From Pontederia crassipes (Eukaryota; Streptophyta; Magnoliopsida; Commelinales; Pontederiaceae), in assembly GCA_030549335.1 (NCBI GenBank), contig CM060194.1, forward strand, positions 33,624,171 to 33,688,170: 64,000 bases of DNA, written 5' to 3'. The notes below the pieces were generated by a model. That model saw only the letters and a program-made list of their open reading frames with translations, was not told the origin of the DNA and did no database searches. Below are positions 23,804-36,848 of the stretch, in pieces. Within the stretch, counting starts at the first letter, position 1, and each line of letters opens with the position of its first letter. A program made the translations under genes and the position numbers.

Positions 23804-25439
23804 CTAGTGTGATGACTCGCGCAATACACGGATGTGAAATTAAATGAATTGCATGTTTATAAAAATAACTAAATAACCATTTCAATAATATATATTTTAT
23901 AAGTGATAATTCAAAATAACTAAATCATGACAACGTCTTTGCCAACTAAATAATTCAATATTTGCTTATAGTGAGATTTGAAATATTTGTAAATAGACAT
24001 TTTGAACCTGAAATCTAATTCAAATAATTATAATAAGTGATTTATGCTGAAAAATATGTATGCAATATTCTGAAGAGAAGATGACAGTTCCTAGATAGTT
24101 GGTAATTTACTGAATAACATATTAGGATGCAAAGTAGTCATTCTTTTATAATTGCATGCAACATGTCGGTAATGCATGCACAGGTTGCCTATGCAAATAC
24201 ATCAGTAGTTCGACAAAGACGATGATATCGTAAATATTCTAAATATACAATCATCTCATCATATGAATAATTCAAAGAAAGTTATTAAAAATTATGACGC
24301 ATAGGTAAAAAAGATAGAAATATTAGGGTGCTGCAGTAATATATAATCGAAAGAACAATAATCATATGAATTTTTTATAAAAATATATGCCAATTAAACA
24401 AAAACAACTAAAAATAAATGCAATACTGATGCGTTGGAGACCATGCAAGAAATTCTAACATTTTGTAGACAAAAAAAATGTCAATGGAACTTTACATTAG
24501 AACTGAACAATTGGTAACTAATTTCTAATAAACATATATGTAATGAGGAATTGAGCACTTCTAAAGAAGAAACAACTGTGAAAAAAATTTTATGTTCCTC
24601 TCTAGAACAAATGTTGGGTTGTAAATAAGACATAGGAGATGACAAAAGTTGTCAATACTTAACAAAAGACAATAATGTGTTCTGATAGAAAAAAGGATAA
24701 AAAAAATTAGTTGTAAGATTATTTTCATATGGATTGTACTATTAGAATATTCACATGTTGGAAGTTGTCATATTTTCATTTCACACAGCATATAAATTAA
24801 ATCTTAGATAATGAATCAATTAATGTCCTCCAAATAATCCATCTCATATGTCAATAGGAAAGAAAAAAATGCTACATATTGCTCAAAACACTTCAATACG
24901 TCACAATATTTTTTCCTTACTTTGTTGCTTTTTTTTCAATGAGTTTAGTCAGTCGGCATCTTGGAAATGACTTTTTTTTTCAATGAATTTACTTTCTCGG
25001 CATTCTGTCAAGTGGTGGAGTGCAATAGTTTGTGCTGGTTGAAGAAAAATTAGTAGTTATTGTCATCTCTTATATTCATGGGGTGGTTAATTGAGAATGA
25101 GTAGTCATATATCATTATATATTATTATATTATTATATTATTATTTTCTATACGACAAAGGAGAGTGGGAGTTTGAGAATGGTGGAACTTGTGAGGAGGG
25201 ATAAGAGTTAAGGTGTATACATTCAAACTACTATGCACATTACGTGGAGTGCGTGCATGCATTAATTATTATTTATTATATATTAAGTTAATTGCATGGT
25301 TATGATTGCTATATGTATATTAGTTAGTATTAAAATATATGCTTTCAAACATATTTAAAAAAATTAAAGACACACGGTAACATAATATCATGTCAAATGT
25401 CATTCTTTACTTGCTCACTATACTCCTTTTAATAATATA
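23804..25439 (-). mobile_element. Helitron-like element B, copy 1
   Basis: On the minus strand the 3' end reads ...GCGCGAGTCATCACACTAG followed by T, with an imperfect GC hairpin about ten bases before the CTAG terminus, as in plant Helitrons. Its 5' side meets element A; there the minus strand reads TATATTATTAAAAGGAGTAT, which resembles a Helitron 5' end lacking the first few TCTATAC bases. The interior is AT-rich and has no RepHel coding sequence, so it is non-autonomous. The 5' limit is inferred. Confidence 0.6.
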
Positions 25440-28217
25440 CTAGTGTATCACCCGTGCGATGCACGGGGCATACATATATATTATTTATAAATAAAATTGA
25501 ATATTCTCCTTTTAATAAGTTATAAATGCATATATATTACATTATATGTTATTTATAACTAAAATAAAATATTTGTAGAATAAAATGAAACTAACACGTT
25601 AACCCTTAAATAATATATACAGTTATTATTAAAAAATATAATTTTTAATAATATCATAAATTTGGATTTAAATATATTTATTTTAATTTACTAATCATAA
25701 TTTATTCGAAAGTTGCTTCTTCTCCTTACACATTATATTTTTAAATTAGTAAATAAACCTTTTTAATCAGGTACATAGGATAATAGGTTTTCATAAACTA
25801 TATATATAATATTTAAATACATTATCTTAATATAGTTAAATCATGAGAAATGTGATAAGGAAAAAATCTAAATTTATGGAGTCAAGTTAGTTATGGATAA
25901 TTATTATCCACTACTCTAATATAATATAATATACATGTATATATATTATAATTATTGCAAGATGTTGGCTATGTTAATGATAATTAGTTACTTGTATGGT
26001 TACCACATTTAATTATTATACATATATGTTTTGAAAAAATATTTATAAAAAAGTTTAAGGACACGTGACAATATATTATAATTCCAAACACCACTCTCAC
26101 TCTAATAAATATTTAAAAATTAAGGCAATATATTTTAAAAAATCAAAGAAACTTATAAAAATACGCGACAGTGGTAAAGGAAAAAAAATAAGCTTAAAAG
26201 TTTGTTGTTAAAAATAATTAATAAAATATAATCTTGCAATGGAGCCCATGACTTCATTTCGACTATTCTCAAATAATTATATATTTAAATAATAAGATTT
26301 TCTTAAAAAGTGAATATGATTCCATGGTTAATTATATGATAACAAAATCAACAACTCAACATTTTTTAGAGACTCGTAATTTCATTTTTCAATGTGTAAA
26401 ATATATGTGAAAAAATACATGATAAAAAATAATATAAAAGCTTGATGTAAATCAATATGTTTATCTCGTGTTCTCAACCAAGCCATGACATATAAAAAAG
26501 AAAAAAAAAATAAAGGATCAGAATATCTATAAAATAGTGAGAGTTATATATCATTGATTCTTGAAATATAATTTTGCATGCAACACGTAAAGTCATGGAT
26601 ATGACTATAACCTTTCAATGGAGTCCAGATGCAAGCAATATGAAATAATGCATGATAAAAATGTAGAAGATGGATGTGAACCAATACTATTATCCGTGTT
26701 TATGGCAACATTATATATTATATCATCCAATCCCTGCCATATTGCAAAGAGAAATTAAAAAAAAGTATAAGAATATCTATAACATAGTGAGAGTAATGAA
26801 TCTTTCCTTCTTGAAACATCATTTTCAATATATCAATCCCTTGGAATCATCATCTTTTGAACCTTAAGTTTCCTTTGCATGACTTAAAGATAAAGCAAGA
26901 GAACCATTATCAAACACCATTAAGTATTCAATGAGATAGTTTATCACCACAAAGACATAGTATTTGCAGGAACAAAAAACATCCAAATCAATCATATGAA
27001 ATTAAAGAGTAAATAAATCTTCCGACTCCATGATACTAAAATAATCTTCATTCTTGCGGCACCAAATGTGGGAGTTTCATTGTGATATGAATCTTTATAT
27101 TCTCTTACTTGGTTCAGTTTTCTACAAAGTGTCATTATGTTTGCAGTTATATTATTGAAAGTCATGATATGGAGTAACCATCTACCAAATGGAAAAGATT
27201 AAATTCTAAGTGGGGGAAAGAGAGAGAGAGAGAATTTGGAGAATGATGTAGGAGTAGTTGAGGGTTGAGGTATAATTAGAGGACGTCCATGCTTCAATTA
27301 TAGTAATTAATAAATTTAAATAATTATTCTTTTTAGTTAACTTAGTGATCTAAAAATTAAATTAACCCACTAAATGTTATCTAATTATTTTATGATTTAA
27401 TTTCTATTTTGATATTAATATCTCGTGTGTCTATCCTTTATATTATATAAAAATTAATTATTTTTAATAGAATATTTAAATTTATCATGGACATATGAAT
27501 TTTTTTACAACCGTCTACTTCTTTTGTTTTATTCATTTGTTTTTATTTTTTAACTACCTCTTCTTTTATTAATATATATAGAGCGACATCAACTTAAATA
27601 TAAATATCAATTTATTAATATTATTTTTTTCACAATTTAAACACTTCCCTTGGGTGTTTTTTATTTTATTTTAATATATATATATACATAGATATAGATA
27701 GATTAATTAATCATCCATGCATTTGACTAATGTCTATAACAACGAATACCTACTTTCTCATCACATAAGTATCTACTGGAATATATTAATCCCTAATATA
27801 ATGATAAATAAATAATTCATAAGACAATTACACTACAAAATTATATATATTAATTACTCTTATACTAACAAATAAATTTTAATATGATTATCACACTTGT
27901 GAAATATTTAATAATATTTTATCTTTTTAATAATTGTATGTATCCAACACGTAGGTTCATGCAAAAGTTTTGTTATACATATTTTTTGAATAGATTTTAC
28001 ATTATATTATTATAAATTATAGTTACTATATTTAACCGTGTACGTAGAAAATTTATATAGTTATTATAACTGCGTATATAATTATTATATCTCATAATCA
28101 TAAGTGTTTACTATTTTAATTTTTTATAATTAATATTTTAAGAACACTTGACAACACCTCATCATGCCAAGTGTCAAATTCTCCTTGTAAACTTCTTTGC
28201 TTTTAATATAGTATAGA
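25440..28217 (-). mobile_element. Helitron-like element A, copy 1
   Basis: On the minus strand it starts TCTATACTATATTAAAAGC preceded by A, and ends with the perfect hairpin CCCGTGC-ATC-GCACGGG, then TGATACACTAG followed by T. TC start, 3' hairpin, CTAG end and insertion between A and T are the Helitron hallmarks. The length is about 2.78 kb with no helicase or Rep motifs, so it is non-autonomous. No inverted repeat or target duplication is expected or seen. Confidence 0.78.
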
Positions 28218-31200
28218 TAAGTGTGATGACCCGTGCGATGCGCGGATGATGTAAATGTAAAATTACATGAATTGTATATTTATAAAATAAGTAAATATTA
28301 GTTTGATATATTTTAATATTACTTAACAAATATGATAATTATAAATTAAAAATAATTAATTAATAGTCTGTCTATTTTTTTTGTGTCTCATTTACAAATT
28401 AATTTTTTTTGGATCCATCCCTAAGTATAATAGAGAAAAATATAAATCCAAACACATGAAACTAAGTCAAAAAAAAATTAATTGTCCTATATTATTATTA
28501 TTATTTTTAGGTTTGCTATAAATATAAAACCATATTTCTAAAATATAATACCACAATAAATTTTTTATAACATAATTTCTTAAACATCATGAAAATCATG
28601 TAATGGAAATATCTGTGGCCAAAGATGGAGCCAATTCATGGTGGGTGCACTGACACTTAATAAGGAGTATATAGATATTTGGTTAAAAAATAAGAAAAAA
28701 ATTTGTTGGTTAAATATTGCAACATATTTCTGAATTTATGTAATAAAAATATTTTTTGAACTTTTTTAAAAAATAGTAATACATACTTTTTTGTATGATG
28801 ATAAATCTTAGTGTTGTTCATACCATTGTAATTAACACTCTTTTATATTATTATTTTTATCTTTTTATTTTCTTCCGACCTTTATTTTCTTATTCAACCT
28901 TTGCTAAAGTACTATTTGATATATTGTTTCTTAAAATACCATTCATTTGTATTAGTTATTTTTTTAAAATTTATTATATATACTTGACTACATTATTTAC
29001 TTTTACTTATCATACCTATTATACTTCCTATCCAAAAATTTGCTTTTGGCATTATGAAAACATATCGTTATTTTTAATAATATTATTATATTATTCATAA
29101 TGTCCCATTCATTTTATTACATTACATACTAATGTTATACCATATTTCATAAATACTTTTAGATGCACTTTATTGTTGATACTTTAGTGTTTAAAATTGA
29201 AATCAAATTGTTTCACTTGAATTTTCCTAAGATGCGAGAACAAAACTCATGACTTAAAAATAGATTAATATTGAAATAGTTTATACTATGTTATACTATA
29301 TAAATTAATATGGAGCAAATGTTGGTCTTGGTACTATTTGTAGTCTCATGTGTTAAAAAAAATTGATGGATATATGCACGATATGCAATAAGAAGTAAGT
29401 AAACAAATGTTCAATGATATAAAAACATTAAATTAAATTATCTTTCCTTTTGGACATAATTATTTTTATTACATAATTAATATTCCAACTTTTAAACTGA
29501 TGTCTATTTTAAAGTTAATAATTGAAGTTAAAAATTTAATGATATATATTTTTAAAGAATTTGCAAAGAAAATTGTGACATGAGATTAATAAGAAAATGT
29601 ATAAAATTTAACAATTGGCCATGATATTGTTCAACAAAATTTTTTGAATCAATAAGTTGACAAAAAAAAACCTTTGCCTGAGCCAGTTTCTTCTTTTCTT
29701 TTTATCCAACCATGCATACTTAAGAATTTGACAATCTCTTCGTGTGGTAGTAGCATGAGAACTATGTCTACCCGTACAATCTTTTGTCATTTTTGCAAAC
29801 TCATTTATACGTGTGAATCACTTACTATCCTAGTAGTATGAAATTAGCCTTGTGCTCCATATAAGGAAATTGACCTCTTTCTACTACCCACCTGTGGACA
29901 TGTAGCACCATATTAAAATCTAGCAAAATTGTTTTAATATATTGCTTCAACAGGAACTTCTCTACGGACTACCATCCTATGTATATATGATATCATAAAT
30001 ATCATTTTTCTTATAAAAAGGAAAAAATAATAAATTAAATGAAAAATTGCAAGATTTATTCTTGACTAATTACTTATGAATATAAAAAGAACTAAAAACT
30101 AAAAGAGAAAGTTGTGCATCCTTATCCAAATAAAATAAAACAAATGCTGAGCATGCAAATAATTTATTTTAAAAAAAAATACTTGGTCGTGATTCAAGAG
30201 TCCATGAAACCAAATCCCATAAATATTTTATATTACAATTCCCACATAGTTTTAAAGGAAATATTTTATATAGAAAAGAGTATGATCGAATATGGTCGTA
30301 AAAAAGTATATTATCAAAAATTAGTAATTTTTTATTTATTTACTTCCTTATACATATAAATTTAATAGAAATTATTTTTTTATTTTCCAATAAGTAAGTA
30401 TCCATGGTCATAAAAGATATTGATAAAATCTAGAATGTAACTATAAACAAATTACTATTGACAAAGATATTTTTTAAAAAAATTAAATTAACAAAAGCAA
30501 AAATATTGTTTCACTTTGTAATATCATTTCACCTTATAAGAATTATCTCCATATGATATTGGTTAGTTGCTGCAAATGTACTGCGCTCTGCATCTTTAAT
30601 CAATTGACATCACTAATATTGTTTTCATCCTTGAAGAAATAAGTCAAACAAAAAAAACAATAAAGAATCAAATTAATGCATATAATATTATTTAACTAAA
30701 TTAGTAAAAACTATGATATATACATAGACGGAGAGCGAAAGAGAGAGAAAGAAATAGTTATGATGTTCCTCACCCATAGTGGCTTATTGATTGGACCTAA
30801 AATTGAATAAAAGTTAAATTAATTTGTAATCAAAACTATAAAGTACCATATATATGTGCAGGATCATCTATCCCCTAAATTCATGTCACCACACATGCAT
30901 GCATATATAAATGTATGATATGAGAAAATATAAAACATAAAGTAGAGATCAAATTAGAACCTTCAGATGCATGAATCATCTCCACCCATAGTGACTACAT
31001 GAATCAAAATGATTTTCTCAGTGATATATTTATAGGCGTTATGAGAGGAAGTTATAGCCTTACAATTAAGTGGGCAACCATCTAATTGACGTGTGTGAGA
31101 TTTAATCTCAAAAGATAATGCATAAAATTTAATTTAATTAGTCAACATAGAAAAGTTTAGTTTAAGAATTTATCTACTTTTATAAATTAGATTAGAATAA

Positions 31201-31699
31201 GAATTTTATCTTTAAAATCCACTAACTTCCAAATATGCCAAATGTCATGATATAAGTGTGTTTACTTTTTTTATTTTTAATCAATGAAATGAGGTTTGAT
31301 TTCAAGTTGATCTTGGTTGCTAATGAACCTTGCAAGTTATTAACTAATCATTCATTTAAATATTATAATTAATTAATTAGTTTATTAATATATAGTTAGT
31401 TATGCTTTAGGACACGTGGAGTAGTTTGCTAAATGTTATTCCCAACATGCTTATTGTCATCTTTTTAATATGATAAATTAATTAATTCATAGTTTAATAA
31501 ATTTTAAATTGCTAAAGTGCGGTTACTAATTAACCATTCAAATTGGAAACTAACCATTAATTAAAATTATGATAAATGAATTCATATAATTCATCTACTG
31601 TTCTAATAAAATTATATAATTGCTATCATCTTATAAATTATATTTTACTTCATTTATAGATGGATAAATTTCGTAATGATTAATTAATTGTCCAATGAT
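28218..31699 (-). mobile_element. Helitron-like element C, copy 1, cut by the duplication boundary
   Basis: The minus-strand 3' end has a hairpin (CCGCGCATCGCACGGG) then TCATCACACTTA followed by T, directly abutting the TC start of element A. CTTA is an unusual variant of the CTRR terminus. The 5' part is missing because the tandem-duplication junction at 31699/31700 lies inside it. Confidence 0.65.
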
Positions 31700-32440
31700 G
31701 AGAATTACAAGAGTTCTGCTTTTATAATAAGAAATGATGGAGTTGGAATGAGGCTGGTGGGAAGGTCAAAAGTTGAGATTGATTTTTGCTCTGCTTACTT
31801 TGCATGTTGCAGCATCGCCATGGAATGGGGATTGGAGGTGTTGTGAGATTTGTTACGACAAAAGACTATTTTTGTTGTGCATCATAACTAATTGGTCAAG
31901 CTACACATTAATTAATCATCCTGTAAGGCAATGTCATGCATGACACCTTGGCATGCACCAAGGAAAGCCCTCCTTCCCTCCCTCCCTCCCTCCCTCCCAT
32001 GTAAGCCATTATCATGACATCAATCATATAAAGGTGGCTAACTTTAATGGAAATCCGTTGTCAACTTTAATTCTATAATTCTAAAATACAAAAAATTCAT
32101 TATAGAAAAATATTCATAATTAGTAACATTAGTGCAGTGAATAAGAAATATCTTTCTTGATAAAATACTTAGAACAATATCATTATACTGACTCACTAGA
32201 TCATTGGATCACTATGATCCTACTCCACCTGCAATTATCATTAAAGAAATACAATCACCTCGTGGGAGAGTGATACTAACTTTTTTTAAAAAATAAATAC
32301 ATAAATTATATAGACAAAAGATATTACTTCGCATCTTTTATTTTAATAATGAGTTGAAGTATTTTTTTAATTGAATAATTTTTAAAGTTTATTGATACAT
32401 CAAACATTAGTATCATAGTATTTTTATCTTTTAAAGCTAA

Positions 32441-34068
32441 CTAGTGTGATGACTCGCGCAATACACGGATGTGAAATTAAATGAATTGCATGTTTATAAA
32501 AATAACTAAATAACCATTTCAATAATATATATTTTATAAGTGATAATTCAAAATAACTAAATCATGACAACGTCTTTGCCAACTAAATAATTCAATATTT
32601 ACTTATAGTGAGATTTGAAATATTTGTAAATAGACATTTTGAACCTGAAATCTAATTCAAATAATTATAATAAGTGATTTATGCTGAAAAATATGTATGC
32701 AATATTCTGAAGAGAAGATGACAGTTCCTAGATAGTTGGTAATTTACTGAATAACATATTAGGATGCAAAGTAGTCATTCTTTTATAATTGCATGCAACA
32801 TGTCGGTAATGCATGCACAGGTTGCCTATGCAAATACATCAGTAGTTCGACAAAGACGATGATATCGTAAATATTCTAAATATACAATCATCTCATCATA
32901 TGAATAATTCAAAGAAAGTTATTAAAAATTATGACGAATAGGTAAAAAAGATAGAAATATTAGGGTGCTGCAGTAATATATAATCGAAAGAACAATAATC
33001 ATATGAAATTTTTATAAAAATATATGCCAATTAAACAAAAACAACTAAAAATAAATGCAATACTGATGCGTTGGAGACCATGCAAGAAATTCTAACATTT
33101 TGTAAACAAAAAAAATGTCAATGGAACTTTACATTAGAACTGAACAATTGGTAACTAATTTCTAATAAACATATATGTAATGAGGAATTGAGCACTTCTA
33201 AAGAAGAAACAACTGTGAAAAAAATTTTATGTTCCTCTCTAGAACAAATGTTGGGTTGTAAATAAGACATAGGAGATGATAAAAGTTGTCAATACTTAAC
33301 AAAAGACAATAATGTGTTCTGATAGAAAAAAGGATAAAAAAAATTAGTTGTAAGATTATTTTCATATAGATTGTACTATTAGAATATTCACATGTTGGAA
33401 GTTGTCATATTTTCATTTCACACAGCATATAAATTAAATCTTAGATAATGAATCAATTAATGTCCTCCAAATAATCCATCTCATATGTCAATAGGAAAGA
33501 AAAAAATGCTACATATTGCTCAAAACACTTCAATACGTCACAATATTTTTTCCTTACTTTGTTACTTTTTTTTCAATGAGTTTAGTCAGTCGGCATCTTG
33601 GAAATGACTTTTTTTTTCAATGAATTTACTTTCTCGGCATTCTGTCAAGTGGTGGAGTGCAATAGTTTGTGCTGGTTGAAGAAAAATTAGTAGTTATTGT
33701 CATCTCTTATATTCATGGGGTGGTTAATTGAGAATGAGTAGTCATATATCATTATATATTATTATATTATTATTTTCTATACGACAAAGGAGAGTGGGAG
33801 TTTGAGAATGGTGGAACTTGTGAGGAGGGACAAGAGTTAAGGTGTATACATTCAAACTACTATGCACATTACGTGGAGTGCGTGCATGCATTAATTATTA
33901 TTTATTATATATTAAGTTAATTGCATGGTTATGATTGCTATATGTATATTAGTTAGTATTAAAATATATGCTTTCAAACATATTTAAAAAAATTAAAGAC
34001 ACACGGTAACATAATATCATGTCAAATGTCATTCTTTACTTGCTCACTATACTCCTTTTAATAATATA
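32441..34068 (-). mobile_element. Helitron-like element B, copy 2
   Basis: Second-copy equivalent of 23804-25439 with the same CTAG end and imperfect hairpin. One AT-rich microsatellite near 33.76 kb is shorter than in copy 1. Confidence 0.6.
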
Positions 34069-36848
34069 CTAGTGTATCACCCGTGCGATGCACGGGGCAT
34101 ACATATATATTATTTATAAATAAAATTGAATATTCTCCTTTTAATAAGTTATAAATGCATATATATTACATTATATGTTATTTATAACTAAAATAAAATA
34201 TTTGTAGAATAAAATGAAACTAACACGTTAACCCTTAAATAATGTATACAGTTATTATTAAAAAATATAATTTTTAATAATATCATAAATTTGGATTTAA
34301 ATATATTTATTTTAATTTACTAATCATAATTTATTCGAAAGTTGCTTCTTCTCCTTACACATTATATTTTTAAATTAGTAAATAAACCTTTTTAATCAGG
34401 TACATAGGATAATAGGTTTTCATAAACTATATATATAATATTTAAATACATTATCTTAATATAGTTAAATCATGAGAAATGTGATAAGGAAAAAATCTAA
34501 ATTTATGGAGTCAAGTTAGTTATGGATAATTATTATCCACTACTCTAATATAATATAATATACATGTATATATATTATAATTATTGCAAGATGTTGGCTA
34601 TGTTAATGATAATTAGTTACTTGTATGGTTACCACATTTAATTATTATACATATATGTTTTGAAAAAATATTTATAAAAAAGTTTAAGGACACGTGACAA
34701 TATATTATAATTCCAAACACCACTCTCACTCTAATAAATATTTAAAAATTAAGGCAATATATTTTAAAAAATCAAAGAAACTTATAAAAATACGCGACAG
34801 TGGTAAAGGAAAAAAATAAGCTTAAAAGTTTGTTGTTAAAAATAATTAATAAAATATAATCTTGCAATGGAGCCCATGACTTCATTTCGACTATTCTCAA
34901 ATAATTATATATTTAAATAATAAGATTTTCTTAAAAAGTGAATATGATTCCATGGTTAATTATATGATAACAAAATCAACAACTCAACATTTTTTAGAGA
35001 CTCGTAATTTCATTTTTCAATGTGTAAAATATATGTGAAAAAATACATGATAAAAAATAATATAAAAGCTTGATGTAAATCAATATGTTTATCTCGTGTT
35101 CTCAACCAAGCCATGACATATAAAAAAGAAAAAAAATAAAGGATCAGAATATCTGTAAAATAGTGAGAGTTATATATCATTGATTCTTGAAATATAATTT
35201 TGCATGCAACACGTAAAGTCATGGATATGACTATAACCTTTCAATGGAGTCCAGATGCAAGCAATATGAAATAATGCATGATAAAAATGTAGAAGATGGA
35301 TGTGAACCAATACTATTATCCGTGTTTATGGCAACATTATATATTATATCATCCAATCCCTGCCATATTGCAAAGAGAAATTAAAAAAAAGTATAAGAAT
35401 ATCTATAACATAGTGAGAGTAATGAATCTTTCCTTCTTGAAACATCATTTTCAATATATCAATCCCTTGGAATCATCATCTTTTGAACCTTAAGTTTCCT
35501 TTGCATGACTTAAATATAAAGCAAGAGAACCATTATCAAACAACATTAAGTATTCAATGAGATAGTTTATCACCACAAAGACATAGTATTTGCAGGAACA
35601 AAAAACATCCAAATCAATCATATGAAATTAAAGAGTAAATAAATCTTCCGACTCCATGATACTAAAATAATCTTCATTCTTGCGGCACCAAATGTGGGAG
35701 TTTCATTGTGATATGAATCTTTATATTCTCTTACTTGGTTCAGTTTTCTACAAAGTGTCATTATGTTTGCAGTTATATTATTGAAAGTCATGATATGGAG
35801 TAACCATCTACCAAATGGAAAAGATTAAATTCTAAGTGGGGGAAAGAGAGAGAGAGAGAATTTGGAGAATGATGTAGGAGTAGTTGAGGGTTGAGGTATA
35901 ATTAGAGGACGTCCATGCTTCAATTATAGTAATTAATAAATTTAAATAATTATTCTTTTTAGTTAACTTAGTGATCTAAAAATTAAATTAACCCACTAAA
36001 TGTTATCTAATTATTTTATGATTTAATTTCTATTTTGATATTAATATCTCGTGTGTCTATCCTTTATATTATATAAAAATTAATTATTTTTAATAGAATA
36101 TTTAAATTTATCATGGACATATGAATTTTTTTACAACCGTCTACTTCTTTTGTTTTATTCATTTGTTTTTATTTTTTAACTACCTCTTCTTTTATTAATA
36201 TATATAGAGCGACATCAACTTAAATATAAATATCAATTTATTAATATTATTTTTTTTCACAATTTAAACACTTCCCTTGGGTGTTTTTTATTTTATTTTA
36301 ATATATATATATATATACATAGATATAGATAGATTAATTAATCATCCATGCATTTGACTAATGTCTATAACAACGAATACCTACTTTCTCATCACATAAG
36401 TATCTACTGGAATATATTAATCCCTAATATAATGATAAATAAATAATTCATAAGACAATTACACTACAAAATTATATATATTAATTACTCTTATACTAAC
36501 AAATAAATTTTAATATGATTATCACACTTGTGAAATATTTAATAATATTTTATCTTTTTAATAATTGTATGTATCCAACACGTAGGTTCATGCAAAAGTT
36601 TTGTTATACATATTTTTTGAATAGATTTTACATTATATTATTATAAATTATAGTTACTATATTTAACCGTGTACGTAGAAAAATTATATAGTTATTATAA
36701 CTGCATATATAATTATTATATCTCATAATCATAAGTGTTTACTATTTTAATTTTTTATAATTAATATTTTAAGAACACTTGACAACACCTCATCATGCCA
36801 AGTGTCAAATTCTCCTTGTAAACTTCTTTGCTTTTAATATAGTATAGA
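34069..36848 (-). mobile_element. Helitron-like element A, copy 2
   Basis: Second-copy equivalent of 25440-28217: TCTATAC start at 36848 on the minus strand and the CCCGTGC-ATC-GCACGGG hairpin with CTAG at 34069. Length differs from copy 1 by two bases, for example through a longer TA tract near 36.3 kb. Confidence 0.78.

Larger units (their letters stand above)
23063..31699. repeat. Tandem duplication, copy 1 (8637 bp)
   Basis: Starts GAGAATTACAAGAGTTCTGC and ends TAATTGTCCAATGAT, where copy 2 begins with the same GAGAATTACAAG. The offset between matching positions is 8637 at the left end, 8629 near 25.4 kb, 8626 near 26.7 kb, 8631 from 28.2 to 30.1 kb and about 8632 at the right end, so only a few short length changes separate the copies. 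By eye the base differences are sparse. The unit contains Helitron-like elements B and A complete and the left part of C. No protein-coding gene was recognised in it. Confidence 0.95.

Noticed and set aside
26670-26867. 65-residue reading frame found identically at 35296-35493
   Set aside because: Same reason: part of the tandem duplication, no domain, no sign of coding constraint.
28795-29100. 101-residue reading frame found identically at 37426-37731
   Set aside because: Repeated only because the whole 8.6-kb block is duplicated; the peptide is a low-complexity F/I/L/Y run from AT-rich DNA inside a Helitron-like element.
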